A stretch of 64,000 nucleotides of DNA from Acidobacteriota bacterium. GTDB lineage: Bacteria > Acidobacteriota > Thermoanaerobaculia > Multivoradales > JAGPDF01. Shown piece by piece: positions 16,901 to 27,776 of the stretch. Where the stretch lies: the NCBI GenBank assembly GCA_014584695.1, contig JACTMI010000006.1:62001-126000 (forward strand), read 5' to 3'. Below the pieces are notes generated by a model, which made no database searches, had not been told where the DNA came from, and saw nothing but the letters and a program-made list of their open reading frames with translations. The translations under genes were made by a program, and so were the position numbers. Position 1 is the first letter of the stretch. Each line of letters opens with the position of its first letter.

Positions 16901-17048
16901 GGGCCGCGTCGCGCGATGGCCGAGCAGCCGAGCCGAACGGCGGTTCCGCCGGTCGGCGGGAGATCGAGCTGACCGTGGGGACCACCGAAAGCCGAGACGC
17001 CCGCGAGTGAGTGGGCCGGGCGCCCATATACTGCCGCCTTCGGTAGTT

Positions 17049-19247
17049 ATGGACGAGACGACGTGGATCGGTCGGCGCATCGGTCGCTACGAGGTCGTGA
17101 GCGAGCTCGGTCGCGGCGGCATGGGGATCGTCTTCCGCGCTCGCGACACCGAGCTGCCGCGCTTCGTCGCGCTCAAGTCGCTGCCGGTCGATCGCGACGT
17201 CTCGCCGGAGCGGCGCAAGCGCTTCCTCACCGAGGTGCGCGCCGCCGCGGCGCTCAGCCACCCCCATCTCGTTCCGGTCTACGACCTGGTCTCCGAGGCG
17301 GGCCAGGAGTGGATGGTGATGGAGCTGGTCGAGGGCGAGAGCCTCGACGAGGCGATCCCGCCCGCCGGTCTGCCGATCTCCCGAGCGCTGCGCTGGGCGG
17401 TCGAGATTGCCGACGGTGTCGCCGCCGCCCACCGCGCCGGCATCGTCCACCGCGACCTCAAGCCGAGCAACGTGATCATCGACCGCGACGGCCGGGCCCG
17501 CGTGCTCGACTTCGGCCTGGCCAAGATCCAGGCCGCCCCGCCGGGGCCGGACGAGGCGACCCGCAGCGCGCCGCTGACCCGCGCCGGCGTGGTCCTGGGC
17601 ACCTTCGACTACATGTCTCCCGAGCAGGCGCTGGCGCGGCCGGTCGACGCGCGCGCGGACGTCTTCTCGCTCGGCGTCGTGCTCTACGAGATGCTGACCG
17701 GACAGCGGCCGTTCCGCGGCGACAGCGTGGCCTCGACCATCCACGCCGTGGCCTACGAGCGCGAGGATCCGCCGGAGTCCTTCCGGCCGGAGCTGTCGGC
17801 GGAGCTGGTCGAAGTCCTGCGCCGGGCCCTCGCCAAGGCGCCGGCCGAGCGGTTCCAGAGCATGGCCGAGCTGCGCGACGCGCTGGCCGCGCTCGCCCGC
17901 GGGGAGACGGTGCCGGCGAGCGTCACGGCCGGCGACGCCCCCGCGGCGACGGGTGGCACCGGACGCCGCCGGCTGCTCGCGCTCCTGGGCGCCGTGGCGC
18001 TCGCCGGCCTGCTTGCCCTCGCCTGGCTCGCGCTGCGCCCGCGCTCCAGCGGCGACGTTCCGGCCGCCGCGCTGCCGGCGACGCCCTTCCAGCTCCACCA
18101 GGAGGCCGCAGAGCTGCTCTCGCGCTATTGGCGCTCCGGCTACGTCGAGCGCGCGATCGACGCCCTGCAGCGCGCAATCGCAGATCAACCCCGCTACGCC
18201 CCGGCCTACGCCGCGCTGGCCGAGGCCTACCTGCGCCGCTTCGAGGGCGAGCGGGATCGCATCTGGCTCGAGCGCTCGCGCGCGCACGCCCAGCAGGCGC
18301 TCGAGCTCGATCCGAGCCTGGACGCCGCGCGGCTGGCGCTCGGCCTCGCGCGACGCTCCGCCGGGGACCTCGACGGCGCCGAGGCGGCGCTCGGCGAGGT
18401 GGCCCGGCGCGATCCGGGCAACGCCCGGGCCCGCCGCGGCCTCGCCGACGTCGCGGCGGCGCGCGACCGCAAGCCGGAAGCCGAGGGTCTCTACCGCGAG
18501 GCCGTCGCGCTCGCTCCCGCCGATCCCGAGCTCCACTCCGCGCTCGGCACGTATCTCTTCGACGCCGGCCGGTACCAGGAGGCGGCGGCGGCTTTCGACG
18601 CGGCGACCGCCATCGAGGCCGACTTCGTCTTCGGCCATCGCAACGCCGCCGCCGCTTTCCACATGCTGGGCGACTACGGTCGCGCCGCCGAGCGGCTGCA
18701 GCGGGCGCTCGTCATTCGTCCCGACGCGCCGAGCTACTCGAACCTGGGCACGCTCTACTTCTTCCAAGGGCTCTATCCGCAGGCGCTCGAGGCCTACGAG
18801 CGCGCCATCGAGCTGGGCGCCAACGACTACCTGGTCTGGGCCAACCTGGGCGACGCCTACCGCTTCTCGCCCGGCCGGCAGCAGGAGGCCCGGCGCGCCT
18901 ACACCCGGGCGCTCCAGCTGCTCGAGCAGGAGAGCGGCGCGGTGACCGAGGAGGCGACGGTGGAGAGCCGGCGAGCGCTGCTGCTGGCCAAACGCGGGGC
19001 GAGCGTCGAGGCGGGCGCGCTCGCCGAGCGCTGGGCCGCGCGCGCCGTCGACCCCGCGAGCCTCTATCGGCTGGCGCTCGCCTTCGAGCTCGCGGGCGAG
19101 CGGGCGCGGGCGCTCGACACGCTCGCCGCGGCGGTGGCCAGCGGCTACTCGGAGGCCGAGATCCGACAGGACCCCGAGCTGACCGCCTTGCGTGAGGATC
19201 CCGAATACCATCGCAGGATGGCCGACGCTCCGGCACGCGGCCACTGA
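17049..19247 (+). CDS. Transmembrane serine/threonine kinase with extracytoplasmic TPR domain
   Basis: The kinase domain (residues 14-280) has GRGGMGIVF, Lys43, HRDLKPSNV (134-142), DFG (154-156) and a SPEQ activation-segment end, so it should be active. A single transmembrane helix (LLALLGAVALAGLLALAWLAL) lies near residue 310. About ten TPR repeats fill the rest to the C-terminus, ending with QDPELTALREDPEYHRRM. This is the common PknB-like kinase-TPR architecture of Acidobacteria, a membrane sensor whose TPR part binds a protein or peptide partner. It stands alone as a transcription unit; the ATG at 17049 follows a short 148-bp gap. The same closing DPxxxxLRxDPxY motif ends the preceding gene product. 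Confidence 0.93.
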   Translation: MDETTWIGRRIGRYEVVSELGRGGMGIVFRARDTELPRFVALKSLPVDRDVSPERRKRFLTEVRAAAALSHPHLVPVYDLVSEAGQEWMVMELVEGESLDEAIPPAGLPISRALRWAVEIADGVAAAHRAGIVHRDLKPSNVIIDRDGRARVLDFGLAKIQAAPPGPDEATRSAPLTRAGVVLGTFDYMSPEQALARPVDARADVFSLGVVLYEMLTGQRPFRGDSVASTIHAVAYEREDPPESFRPELSAELVEVLRRALAKAPAERFQSMAELRDALAALARGETVPASVTAGDAPAATGGTGRRRLLALLGAVALAGLLALAWLALRPRSSGDVPAAALPATPFQLHQEAAELLSRYWRSGYVERAIDALQRAIADQPRYAPAYAALAEAYLRRFEGERDRIWLERSRAHAQQALELDPSLDAARLALGLARRSAGDLDGAEAALGEVARRDPGNARARRGLADVAAARDRKPEAEGLYREAVALAPADPELHSALGTYLFDAGRYQEAAAAFDAATAIEADFVFGHRNAAAAFHMLGDYGRAAERLQRALVIRPDAPSYSNLGTLYFFQGLYPQALEAYERAIELGANDYLVWANLGDAYRFSPGRQQEARRAYTRALQLLEQESGAVTEEATVESRRALLLAKRGASVEAGALAERWAARAVDPASLYRLALAFELAGERARALDTLAAAVASGYSEAEIRQDPELTALREDPEYHRRMADAPARGH

Positions 19248-19288
19248 CGGCGCGTCGGCCCGCGGGCGGCGCGCGAAAGGAGAGACGG

Positions 19289-19807
19289 ATGGCTCTGTTG
19301 ACGCTCGATTTCGGTTTCGACTGGGATTCCAACGGCAAGTCGGGGTACGACGGCTTCGTCCTCGCGGGCGGCTCCGGCTTCGATCTCACCCTCGCCGGCT
19401 CGCCCGCCTCGCCGGTGATTCGGGGGATCGACAAGGGCGATCAGCTGCAGTTCCAGATCTGGGACATCAGCGCCCAGCAGGTCGCCCGCTCGCTCGGCGG
19501 CCTCCAGATCGCCTTCCAATCCGCGCACTCGGCGACCCTCACGGGGTTCCCGTTCGATCCCGCGGTGATGGGTCCACCGGTCGACGGCTGGTACCCGATC
19601 GCCAACCTCGGCGTCGGCTCGGCCGCCCCCGGCGGCACCAGCGGCGTCTACGGTGGACCGTTCACCAGCTGGCCCGTGCGCCCAGGGCCGTTGGCGCTGC
19701 CCAACGACGGCTGGTACTTCTTCCGCGCTTCCTTCCAGGTGACCACGGGCAAGCAGACCAAGTCCTTCGGCAACGACCCCGAGATGATCGTCCGCCCGTC
19801 GGGATGA
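19289..19807 (+). CDS. Unrecognised 172-aa protein, strand-rich
   Basis: A clear Shine-Dalgarno (AAAGGAGAG) precedes the ATG. The product has no signal peptide or transmembrane segment, is rich in Gly, Pro and Phe/Tyr/Trp, and reads as a beta-sandwich-like protein (GDQLQFQIWDIS...GWYFFRASFQVTTGKQTKSF). I recognise no family. It follows the kinase gene by 41 bp and may be cotranscribed. Confidence 0.65.
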   Translation: MALLTLDFGFDWDSNGKSGYDGFVLAGGSGFDLTLAGSPASPVIRGIDKGDQLQFQIWDISAQQVARSLGGLQIAFQSAHSATLTGFPFDPAVMGPPVDGWYPIANLGVGSAAPGGTSGVYGGPFTSWPVRPGPLALPNDGWYFFRASFQVTTGKQTKSFGNDPEMIVRPSG

Positions 19808-19872
19808 CGCGCCGGCGACGGCACGGCGCGGTCCAATCCCCCGCGCGCCGTCGACTACAATCCGGACGCGCC

Positions 19873-21213
19873 ATGACTTCGCTGCTCCAGCGTCTGTTCA
19901 ACGTCCGCCGCGACGAGGTCGTGCCGGTGCTCGCCGCCGGCGGCTACTTCTTCTGCATCCTCACCGCCCTGATGGTGGTGCGCCCGGCGCGCGAGGCGCT
20001 GGGCATGCAGCGGGGCATCGAGAGCGTGCGCTGGCTCTTCCTGGCGACGCTGGTCGCGACGCTGGTCGCCAACCCGCTCTTCGGGCTGCTCGTCGCCCGC
20101 TTCCGGCGCCTGCACTTCATCACCGCGACCTACGCCTTCTTCGCCGCCTGCCTGGTGGCGTTTTACCTGTTACTGACCGTCGCTCCCGAGCAGGTCGGCA
20201 TCACCTCCGGACAGGTCTTCTACGTCTGGTTCAGCGTCTGCAATCTCTTCGTCACCATGGTCTTCTGGGCCCTGATGGCCGACCGCTTCTCGCTCGGCCA
20301 GAGCAAGCGCTTCTTCGCGCTGGTCTCGGTCGGCGGCACCGGCGGCGCGATCTTCGGGCCCTGGCTGGCGTCGACGCTGGCGCGGCCGCTCGGCACGCCG
20401 GCGCTGCTGCTGGTCGCGGTCGTCTTCCTCGCGCTCGGGGTCGCCGCGGCGTGGGCGGTGGCGCGCATCCAGCCCGAGCGCGCGCGCCCGGCGGCCGAGG
20501 TCGCGGCCGACCCCGAGCGGCCGCCGGTGGTCAGCGAGGCGGCGATTCTGGGGGGCAGCGCGTTTCAGGGCTTCCGCGCCGTCTTCCGTTCGCCCTACCT
20601 GCTCGGCATCGCCGGCTACCTGGTGACGCTCACGCTGATGGCGACCCTTCTCTACTTCACCCGGCTGCAAATGGTGGCCGCGCTCGGCGACGACGTGGAC
20701 CTGCGCACCACGGTGTTCGCCCGCATCGACCTGATCACGCAGGTCGCGACGCTCGCCCTCCAGGTTCTGGTCGCCGGCCACCTGATGCGGCGCTTCGGCG
20801 TTCACGTCGCGCTCGCGCTGCTGCCGCTCGCCGCCGCTTTCGGCTTCGTCGGTCTCGCCGTCGTCGGCTCGCTGGCGGCGCTGGTCGCGGTCGAGGCGAC
20901 CTTCCGGGCGCTCCAGCGGGCGATCGTCCGGCCGGCGCGCGAGACGCTCTTCACGGTCGTCTCGCGCGAGGACAAGTACAAGGCCAAGGCCTTCATCGAC
21001 ACCTTCGTCTACCGCACCGGCGACGCGGTCGGCGCTCAGACCGAGGGCCTGCTCGGCCGCCTGGGTCTGGGTCTCGCCGCGCTCGCCGGGGTCGCGGTGC
21101 CGTTGGCGCTGGTCTGGGCCCTGCTCGGCGTGTGGCTGGGGCGGGCACAGCAGCGCCGTGCGACACCGAGCGTCGACTCTCCGCTCCCGGCGGAGGTCGC
21201 CGCCGCGAGGTAA
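19873..21213 (+). CDS. NTP/NDP exchange transporter-like MFS membrane protein
   Basis: Twelve predicted transmembrane helices begin with VVPVLAAGGYFFCILTALMVVRPAREALG. The RPxREALG motif, and later RPARETLFTVVSREDKYKAKAFIDTFVYRTGD, are hallmarks of the TlcC/Npt ATP:ADP antiporter superfamily as found in free-living bacteria. In such bacteria the substrate is unknown and need not be ATP. Length (446 aa) is normal. It ends 11 bp before the aldo/keto reductase ATG, so the two are probably cotranscribed. Confidence 0.85.
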   Translation: MTSLLQRLFNVRRDEVVPVLAAGGYFFCILTALMVVRPAREALGMQRGIESVRWLFLATLVATLVANPLFGLLVARFRRLHFITATYAFFAACLVAFYLLLTVAPEQVGITSGQVFYVWFSVCNLFVTMVFWALMADRFSLGQSKRFFALVSVGGTGGAIFGPWLASTLARPLGTPALLLVAVVFLALGVAAAWAVARIQPERARPAAEVAADPERPPVVSEAAILGGSAFQGFRAVFRSPYLLGIAGYLVTLTLMATLLYFTRLQMVAALGDDVDLRTTVFARIDLITQVATLALQVLVAGHLMRRFGVHVALALLPLAAAFGFVGLAVVGSLAALVAVEATFRALQRAIVRPARETLFTVVSREDKYKAKAFIDTFVYRTGDAVGAQTEGLLGRLGLGLAALAGVAVPLALVWALLGVWLGRAQQRRATPSVDSPLPAEVAAAR

Positions 21214-21224
21214 AGGAGACCGCC

Positions 21225-22172
21225 ATGTTGAATCGACGCGAGTACCTGCAGCTGACTTTGGCCGCCGGCGCGGCGTTCGCCTGGTCGCCGCGACTGGCCC
21301 GCGCCGAGGCGGGGAAGAGCCCCATCACCCGACCGATTCCAGCGACCGGCGAGCTGCTGCCGGTGGTCGGCCTGGGCAGCTCGGCGACCTTCTCCCAGGT
21401 CGCCCGCAGCGAGGACCACGCCGCGCTCACCGCCGTTCTGCGCGCCATGACCGAGCACGGCGGCACCGTGTTCGACACCGCGCCGAGCTACGGCGCCTCC
21501 GAAGAGGTCGCCGGCCGCATCGCGGCCGAGCTCGGGATCACCGACAAGCTGTTCTGGGCCACCAAGGTCAACGTCGCCGGACGAGGCGGTGGCGCCGCCG
21601 ACCCGGCCGCGGCCCGAGCCCAGATCGAGGCGTCGTTCGAGCGCCTGAAGAAGCCCGTGATCGACCTGATCCAGGTCCACAACCTGGGCGACGTCCCGAC
21701 CCAGCTCGGCCTGCTCAAGGAGATCAAGGCGGCGGGGCGGATCCGCTACCTCGGCGTCACCACCACCCGCGCCGAGCAGTACGACGAGCTCGCCCGCGTG
21801 ATGCGCGCCGAGCCGCTCGACTTCATCGGCATCGATTACGCCGTCGACAACCGGACGGTGGAAGAGACCATCCTGCCGCTCTCCCAGGAGCGCCGGATCG
21901 GCGTGCTGGTCTACTTGCCGTTCGGCCGCACCCGCCTCTGGGACCGCGTCCGCGGCCAGGAGCTGCCGGCCTGGGCGGCGGAGTTCGACGCCGGCTCCTG
22001 GGCGCAGTTCTTCCTCAAGTTCGTGCTCGCCCACCCGGCGGTCACCGCGGTGACGCCGGCGACCAGCCGCCCCCACCACATGGTGGACAACCTGGGCGCC
22101 GCGCTCGGTCGCCTGCCCGACGAGGCGCTGCGGCGACGCATGATCGAGCACGTCGCCGCGCTGCCGGGCTGA
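21225..22172 (+). CDS. Exported (Tat-type) aldo/keto reductase
   Basis: AAAGGAGACCGCC precedes the ATG. The N-terminus MLNRREYLQLTLAAGAAFAW is a Tat-type signal with RR followed by a hydrophobic stretch. The mature part is an AKR TIM barrel: VVGLGSSATF, FDTAPSYGASEEVAG (catalytic Asp and Tyr), WATKVNV (catalytic Lys) and the late VTPATSRPHHMVDNLGA cofactor segment. The catalytic His position reads IQVHNLGD, consistent with the family. It would reduce carbonyls with NAD(P)H; a Tat signal suggests it folds with cofactor before export. It is probably in one operon with the upstream transporter. Confidence 0.9.
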   Translation: MLNRREYLQLTLAAGAAFAWSPRLARAEAGKSPITRPIPATGELLPVVGLGSSATFSQVARSEDHAALTAVLRAMTEHGGTVFDTAPSYGASEEVAGRIAAELGITDKLFWATKVNVAGRGGGAADPAAARAQIEASFERLKKPVIDLIQVHNLGDVPTQLGLLKEIKAAGRIRYLGVTTTRAEQYDELARVMRAEPLDFIGIDYAVDNRTVEETILPLSQERRIGVLVYLPFGRTRLWDRVRGQELPAWAAEFDAGSWAQFFLKFVLAHPAVTAVTPATSRPHHMVDNLGAALGRLPDEALRRRMIEHVAALPG

Positions 22173-22388
22173 GCCCCGGCTCCCGCGCGGCGGGACCGCT
22201 CCGTCTCCGGCCCGGCCGATTGAGAGAAGCCGCCTCTTTCGCTAGCCTCCGCCCATGGACGAGCCTCCTGGAGATCGCCCAGCCCGCCCACCCCGACCCC
22301 GACTCCCGCCCCTCTCGCGCGGCCTCTCGCGGCGCGCCGCCGCGCCGCGGGCTCCCCGGGGCGACTCGAACCTCGCGTCACGACGCCG

Positions 22389-23627
<1,239 letters not shown>

Positions 23628-23648
23628 CCCTCGCCGCGCCGCGCGAGG

Positions 23649-24305
23649 TCACCTTCGAGCTTCCAGCTCGGCCCGCGCCCGGTCGACCTGCTGGCGCAGT
23701 GATTCCATCTCGGCGAAACCGCGCTCACCGGCGGCTTCCACCTCGCGGTTGGCCGCCTCGAAACGACCCAGCCCGGCGTAGGCCACGGCCAGGTTCGACC
23801 GGATCACCGGGTGGTCGGGGGCGAGCGTGACGGCATGCTCCAGGTGCGCGACGGCCTGGGCGAATCGGCCCTGCATCACCGCGACGACGCCCAGGCCATC
23901 GTGCGCCTCGGCGAAGTCGGGCCGGGCCGCGAGAGCGCGCGTGTACGCCATCACCGCTTGGCCGAGATTGCCCCGCAGCCGCTGGGCGACGCCCGCGTGG
24001 AAGAACCCGAGGTGCGCCACCGGTTCGCTCCGGTCGTTCTCGTCCAGGCCGAAGTAGCAGTCGCTGATCGCCTGGAAGACGTCGCCCGGGTGGACTCGGA
24101 GGAGCGGCTTGCGGGCGGCGCGGACGAGGATCGGCAGGGCCTCGGCGTACCGACGCTCTTCGATCATCCGGAAGGCCGCCTCGGCGGCCTCGTCACCGGT
24201 GACATAGGACTCGTAGGCCGGACGGCGAAGGTGACTCCAGGCCCCCGCCAGCGCGGCGACGGCCAACCCCAGGCCCAGCAGGGCGAACGGGAGACGTCGG
24301 AGCAT
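23649..24305 (-). CDS. Membrane-anchored TPR protein
   Basis: An N-terminal hydrophobic anchor (LPFALLGLGLAVAALAGAW) is followed by about five TPR-like helical pairs, the clearest being AVMAYTRALAARPDFAEAHDGLGVVAVMQGRFAQAVAHLEHAV. It ends in a short charged helix. It would face the periplasm and act as a protein-interaction scaffold; no specific partner is suggested. The 123-bp gap to the divergent methyltransferase gene should hold both promoters, but I cannot single them out. Confidence 0.8.
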   Translation of the reverse strand: MLRRLPFALLGLGLAVAALAGAWSHLRRPAYESYVTGDEAAEAAFRMIEERRYAEALPILVRAARKPLLRVHPGDVFQAISDCYFGLDENDRSEPVAHLGFFHAGVAQRLRGNLGQAVMAYTRALAARPDFAEAHDGLGVVAVMQGRFAQAVAHLEHAVTLAPDHPVIRSNLAVAYAGLGRFEAANREVEAAGERGFAEMESLRQQVDRARAELEARR

Positions 24306-24428
24306 TGGCCTTCCTCCTCGCCCGAGAGAACGGCGCGGCCGGCGAATTCGCGACATCGCTCCGTACCGCAATAGCATGGGCACGCCGCCACGCCACGGCC
24401 GCCCCGGCCCGAAAGCGGAGTCGAGACC

Positions 24429-25181
24429 ATGAACGAGACGCCACCGCGGTTCCCTTGGGCCGAGCGACTCTGCCCTCGCTTGCTGAAATCGCCCTGGTGG
24501 CTCGGTCACATCCCCTTCGCTTTCGAGCTGGTCGCGCGGCTGCGGCCGCGCATCCTGGTCGAGCTCGGGACCTACAGCGGCACGTCGCTCGCCGCTTTCT
24601 GCCAAGCCGCCGAAGCCTGCGGCGCGGCCACTGTCTGCTACGGCGTCGACCTGTGGGAGGGTGACATCCACATGGGCAGCTTCGACGCTTCGGTCTTTCG
24701 CGAGGTCGCCGACTACATGGCGGAGCAACATCCCCGCAGCGCTGTCCTGTTGCGCAAGAGCTTCGACGACGCCGCGGCCGATTTCGCGGACGGCTCGATC
24801 GACCTCCTGCATCTCGACGGCACCCACACCTACGAAGCCGTCGCCAACGACTTCCGCACCTGGCTGCCGAAGCTGTCGGATCGCGCCGTGGTGCTGTTTC
24901 ACGACACCGAGGTGACGGTCGACAACGCCGGCGAAGGTGCGCGGCGGTTCGGCGTTCGTCGATTCTTCGACGAGACCAAGAGTGGCTACCCTCATCTCGA
25001 GCTGACCCACTGCTACGGACTGGGCCTTCTCGTCGTGGGCGCGCGCGCCGAGCTCGCCGTTCTCGAGCTGGTCGAGCTCGCAGGCTCCGAGGACTTCGGC
25101 GACTACTTCGCGGCCAAGGGAGCAGAGGTCTCCCGGCGCTTCGCCCCACTGGGGCAGGAACTGCCGCGGCTCGACCCGTAG
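24429..25181 (+). CDS. Class I SAM-dependent methyltransferase (Methyltransf_24-like)
   Basis: Motif I is RILVELGTYSGTSLAAFCQ, followed by YGVDLWEGD (motif II), SIDLLHLDGTHTYEAVANDF (motif IV) and AVVLFHDTEV. The LHLDGTHTYE and FHDT blocks are typical of Methyltransf_24 enzymes found in sugar and cell-surface gene clusters. No such cluster is adjacent here, so the substrate is unknown. No signal peptide; 250 aa. Confidence 0.85.
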   Translation: MNETPPRFPWAERLCPRLLKSPWWLGHIPFAFELVARLRPRILVELGTYSGTSLAAFCQAAEACGAATVCYGVDLWEGDIHMGSFDASVFREVADYMAEQHPRSAVLLRKSFDDAAADFADGSIDLLHLDGTHTYEAVANDFRTWLPKLSDRAVVLFHDTEVTVDNAGEGARRFGVRRFFDETKSGYPHLELTHCYGLGLLVVGARAELAVLELVELAGSEDFGDYFAAKGAEVSRRFAPLGQELPRLDP

Positions 25182-25278
25182 CCGGCGCCCGAACGAGACC
25201 TGGCCGTGGCGGACCGGCGACGCGTCGGAGCCCCCTCGGCGGGAGCTGGCAGTCCACGCTATTCAGCGGGCCCTGGGC

Positions 25279-26055
25279 TCACCGCGGGGCGCTGGTCGCC
25301 GTGAGCTCGCGCTCCGGGTCGCCGAAAGCGCCGCTTTGCAGGTTGGGCGGCAGGTGGCCGACGTCGCCGACCGAGATCACCCGGATGGCGCCGTCCGCCT
25401 CCACCGCGATCCGGGTCAGGCTAGCGTGGCCGATCGACATGCCGAGCCAGGCCTCCGGGTCGACGGCGAGCGCCCGGGTGACCAGGGACCGGATGACGTT
25501 GCCGTGGCAGACGACGAGCTCCCGCCGCGTCGCGCCGGACGCGGCCGGGCCGCCGACCGGAGGCGACGCAGCGCCTCCCGCCGGTGCGGCGGCTGGGCGC
25601 AGCAGCTCGGCCGCCAGCCGCTCGAACTGCGCCGCGCAGGCGAGGAGGTCCTCCGGCCGCTCGCGCGCCATGATGTCGGCGCGCCGGGTCGGCGGCGTGC
25701 ACTCGGCGAGATCGGGGACCAGCCGCACCGCCAGGCCGAGCTCCGCGGCCGCCACCGCCGCGGTCTCGCGCGCGCGGGTCATCGGGCTCGCCAGCACAGC
25801 ATCGAAGGCGAAGGGCAAGCCGCGCAGCCGGCTGCCCAAGAGCCGCGCCTGCGCCACCCCGAGCGGCGTCAGGGCCTTGCCCGCGCGGGCGTCCCGCGGG
25901 TCCGCGGCGTCGTACGCACCGTGGCGGACCAGATAGAGCTCCCGCCGCATGCCGCCACCCGCCTCGGCGGCGGCGACAGCTGCCGCCGAAGTGAGCCCGA
26001 GCCCGCAGAGCAGCCAGAGGGGAAGCAGTCGTCGAGCTTCGCGTGGCCAGATCAT
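25279..26055 (-). CDS. Secreted histidine phosphatase superfamily protein (phosphoglycerate mutase-like)
   Basis: The ATG at 26055 has a GGGAGGA Shine-Dalgarno. A signal peptide (LPLWLLCGLGLTSAAAVAAAEA) is followed by the RHG motif YLVRHGAYD, the arginine ASPMTRARETAA and the second catalytic His in VVCHGNVIRSLV. All catalytic residues of the phosphatase branch are present. It would remove phosphate from small molecules or proteins in the periplasm. A Pro/Ala/Gly-rich insert sits before the second His. It is co-directional with the TVP38-like gene, 31 bp upstream. Confidence 0.9.
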   Translation of the reverse strand: MIWPREARRLLPLWLLCGLGLTSAAAVAAAEAGGGMRRELYLVRHGAYDAADPRDARAGKALTPLGVAQARLLGSRLRGLPFAFDAVLASPMTRARETAAVAAAELGLAVRLVPDLAECTPPTRRADIMARERPEDLLACAAQFERLAAELLRPAAAPAGGAASPPVGGPAASGATRRELVVCHGNVIRSLVTRALAVDPEAWLGMSIGHASLTRIAVEADGAIRVISVGDVGHLPPNLQSGAFGDPERELTATSAPR

Positions 26056-26086
26056 CCGGCGTCCTCCCGATTCCTCGGCGCCGACT

Positions 26087-26833
26087 CTATTCGTTCGGCG
26101 CCGATCCGCGCGCCGAGGAGGCCGCCTCGCGCGCGGCAAGGCGGCGGCGCGCCCGCGCGACCAGCAGTCCCAGGAGGGCGACGACGCCGGCGAGCAGGGC
26201 GACCAGGTCCCAGGGCACGCGGCCCTCCGCCAAGCCGCGCGTGACGGCGTCGGCGCCGACGACATAGAGCGCCGTGCCGGGGAGCATGCAGAGGAACGAC
26301 CAGAGCAGATAGACGCCGAAGCGGACCCGGGTCAGACCGAAGCCGTAGTTGAGCAGGTTGAACGGGAAGAGCGGCACCAGCCGGGTGATGGCGACGATCG
26401 CCGCGCCGTGCCGCTCGGTGAGCTCGTCGAGGCGGGCGAGCTTCTCGTTGCCGGCGAGCCAGGCGGCCACCGCGTCGCGCGCCAGCCAGCGGGCGATGGC
26501 GAAAGCGGCCGCGGCGCCGGCCGTGGCGCCGACGAGGACGGTCGCGATGCCGACCGCCGAGCCGAACATCGCCCCCGCCGCGACCGTCAACAGGGACGCC
26601 GGCACCGCCGCCACCGTGGCGAGCGCGTAGAGGAGCGCGAAGAGCACCGGTCCGAGCGCGCCCCGCGCCTCGATCCAGGCGCGCACCGCCAGAAGCCTCT
26701 CGCCGAGGCCGAGCGCCGGCGCCAGAACCGCCATCGCCGCCACGGCGCCGAGCAGCAGCAGCGGCCCGAGCCAGCGGGGACGCTCGGATCCACCCGCGCT
26801 CCCTCCGGAGGGGCGCTCGACCCGACTCGCCAT
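26087..26833 (-). CDS. TVP38/TMEM64 (VTT/DedA-like) membrane protein
   Basis: About six hydrophobic segments and the VTT-domain core are seen: ALATVAAVPASLLTVAAGAMFGSAVG, then FAIARWLARDAV and RLVPLFPFNLLNYGFGLTRVRFGVYLLWSFLCMLPGT. The FN.LNY..G.T.....Y...S..G..P pattern is that of SNARE-associated/TVP38 proteins, which are inner-membrane lipid-handling proteins or transporters. The last residues are Arg/Ala-rich and cytoplasmic. It probably forms an operon with the flanking minus-strand genes (gaps 31 and 38 bp). Confidence 0.88.
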   Translation of the reverse strand: MASRVERPSGGSAGGSERPRWLGPLLLLGAVAAMAVLAPALGLGERLLAVRAWIEARGALGPVLFALLYALATVAAVPASLLTVAAGAMFGSAVGIATVLVGATAGAAAAFAIARWLARDAVAAWLAGNEKLARLDELTERHGAAIVAITRLVPLFPFNLLNYGFGLTRVRFGVYLLWSFLCMLPGTALYVVGADAVTRGLAEGRVPWDLVALLAGVVALLGLLVARARRRLAAREAASSARGSAPNE

Positions 26834-26871
26834 CGACTCCTCCCGTCGGCGCCCGCGCGCTCGGGTCCCGA

Positions 26872-27612
26872 CTAGCCCGCCGCGGGCGGCGGCACGCAGC
26901 GCTGATCGTAGAGGAGAACGTGATCGGCGAAGTGGCGGAACTTGCGCTGGGACTTCGGGACCGTCGCGACCAGCTCCGGGCAATCGCCGAACAGCCGCTC
27001 GAACTGCTCCGCGTAGCTGCCCTTGCGCACCCGGAACGGCTCGCCGCCGCGTTGGACCACGAGGTAGGCCTTCGGCTCGTCGCCGAAGGCCGGGACGCCC
27101 AGGATCGTGGTCGTCCCCTCCTTCGCGTTCTCGAGCGCGTAGACCACGATCGCGTGATCGAAGCCGGGGTTGACCCGCTGCAAGAGCACCTGTTTCGGCG
27201 CCCGCGGCCAGACGATCGAATCGAAGGTCACTTCCTGCGTGCGGTAGATCTGGCCATGATCGGTCCGGATCGACTTCTCGATGGTGGTGAACGAGGCGTC
27301 GAGCATGCCCAGGCGGTAGGGAGCGGTGAGCGGGGCGACGACCCGGACGACCTCCGACGCGCCCAGCACCCGTCGCTCGCCGCCCGCCTCTCGCAACGCG
27401 ATTCTCGAGATGCCGTGGAAGCCGGTGAAGCGCACCGAGAGCTCGCCGGAGAGCGTTTCGCCAGCGGCGGTCTCGACGCGCGCATCGTGGAAGGGGATCG
27501 TCCCGACTGCCGGCAGGAAGCCGATCGCAGCCGCGGGGCCGCCGGCCGCCATCGTGAGCGCGACGGTGAGCGCCAGCGCGTGTCGGGCGGAGTTGCTCGA
27601 ATGGGGACTCAT
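26872..27612 (-). CDS. Unrecognised secreted protein, 246 aa
   Basis: A signal peptide (ALALTVALTMAAGGPAAA) is visible. The mature part begins with a strand-rich segment (RVETAAGETLSGELSVRFTGFHGISRIAL) and later has YLVVQRGGEPFRVRKGSYAEQFERLFGDCPELVATV. The last cysteine is in YDQRCVPPP, near the C-terminus. I recognise no family. It heads the probable operon with the TVP38-like and phosphatase genes. Confidence 0.7.
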   Translation of the reverse strand: MSPHSSNSARHALALTVALTMAAGGPAAAIGFLPAVGTIPFHDARVETAAGETLSGELSVRFTGFHGISRIALREAGGERRVLGASEVVRVVAPLTAPYRLGMLDASFTTIEKSIRTDHGQIYRTQEVTFDSIVWPRAPKQVLLQRVNPGFDHAIVVYALENAKEGTTTILGVPAFGDEPKAYLVVQRGGEPFRVRKGSYAEQFERLFGDCPELVATVPKSQRKFRHFADHVLLYDQRCVPPPAAG

Positions 27613-27776
27613 GGCCAAACCTCCTCGGCGGTCACACCGCCTCTGACTCGACTTCGCCCGAGTCCGAGAAGCAGGTCGCGTGCCAGGGGGTGCCGCCGAG
27701 CGCTGCTCCACCTCCTCGGCCACCGGAGTGAGTCCCGCAGCCTCACTCCCCCGCCCGCGAGCCTCCCGGCTCGCTG

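Noticed and set aside
16788-19244. Long antisense open frame opposite the kinase-TPR gene
   Set aside because: G+C-rich codon bias makes stop-free antisense frames common. The plus-strand frame has complete kinase and TPR motifs and a good start.
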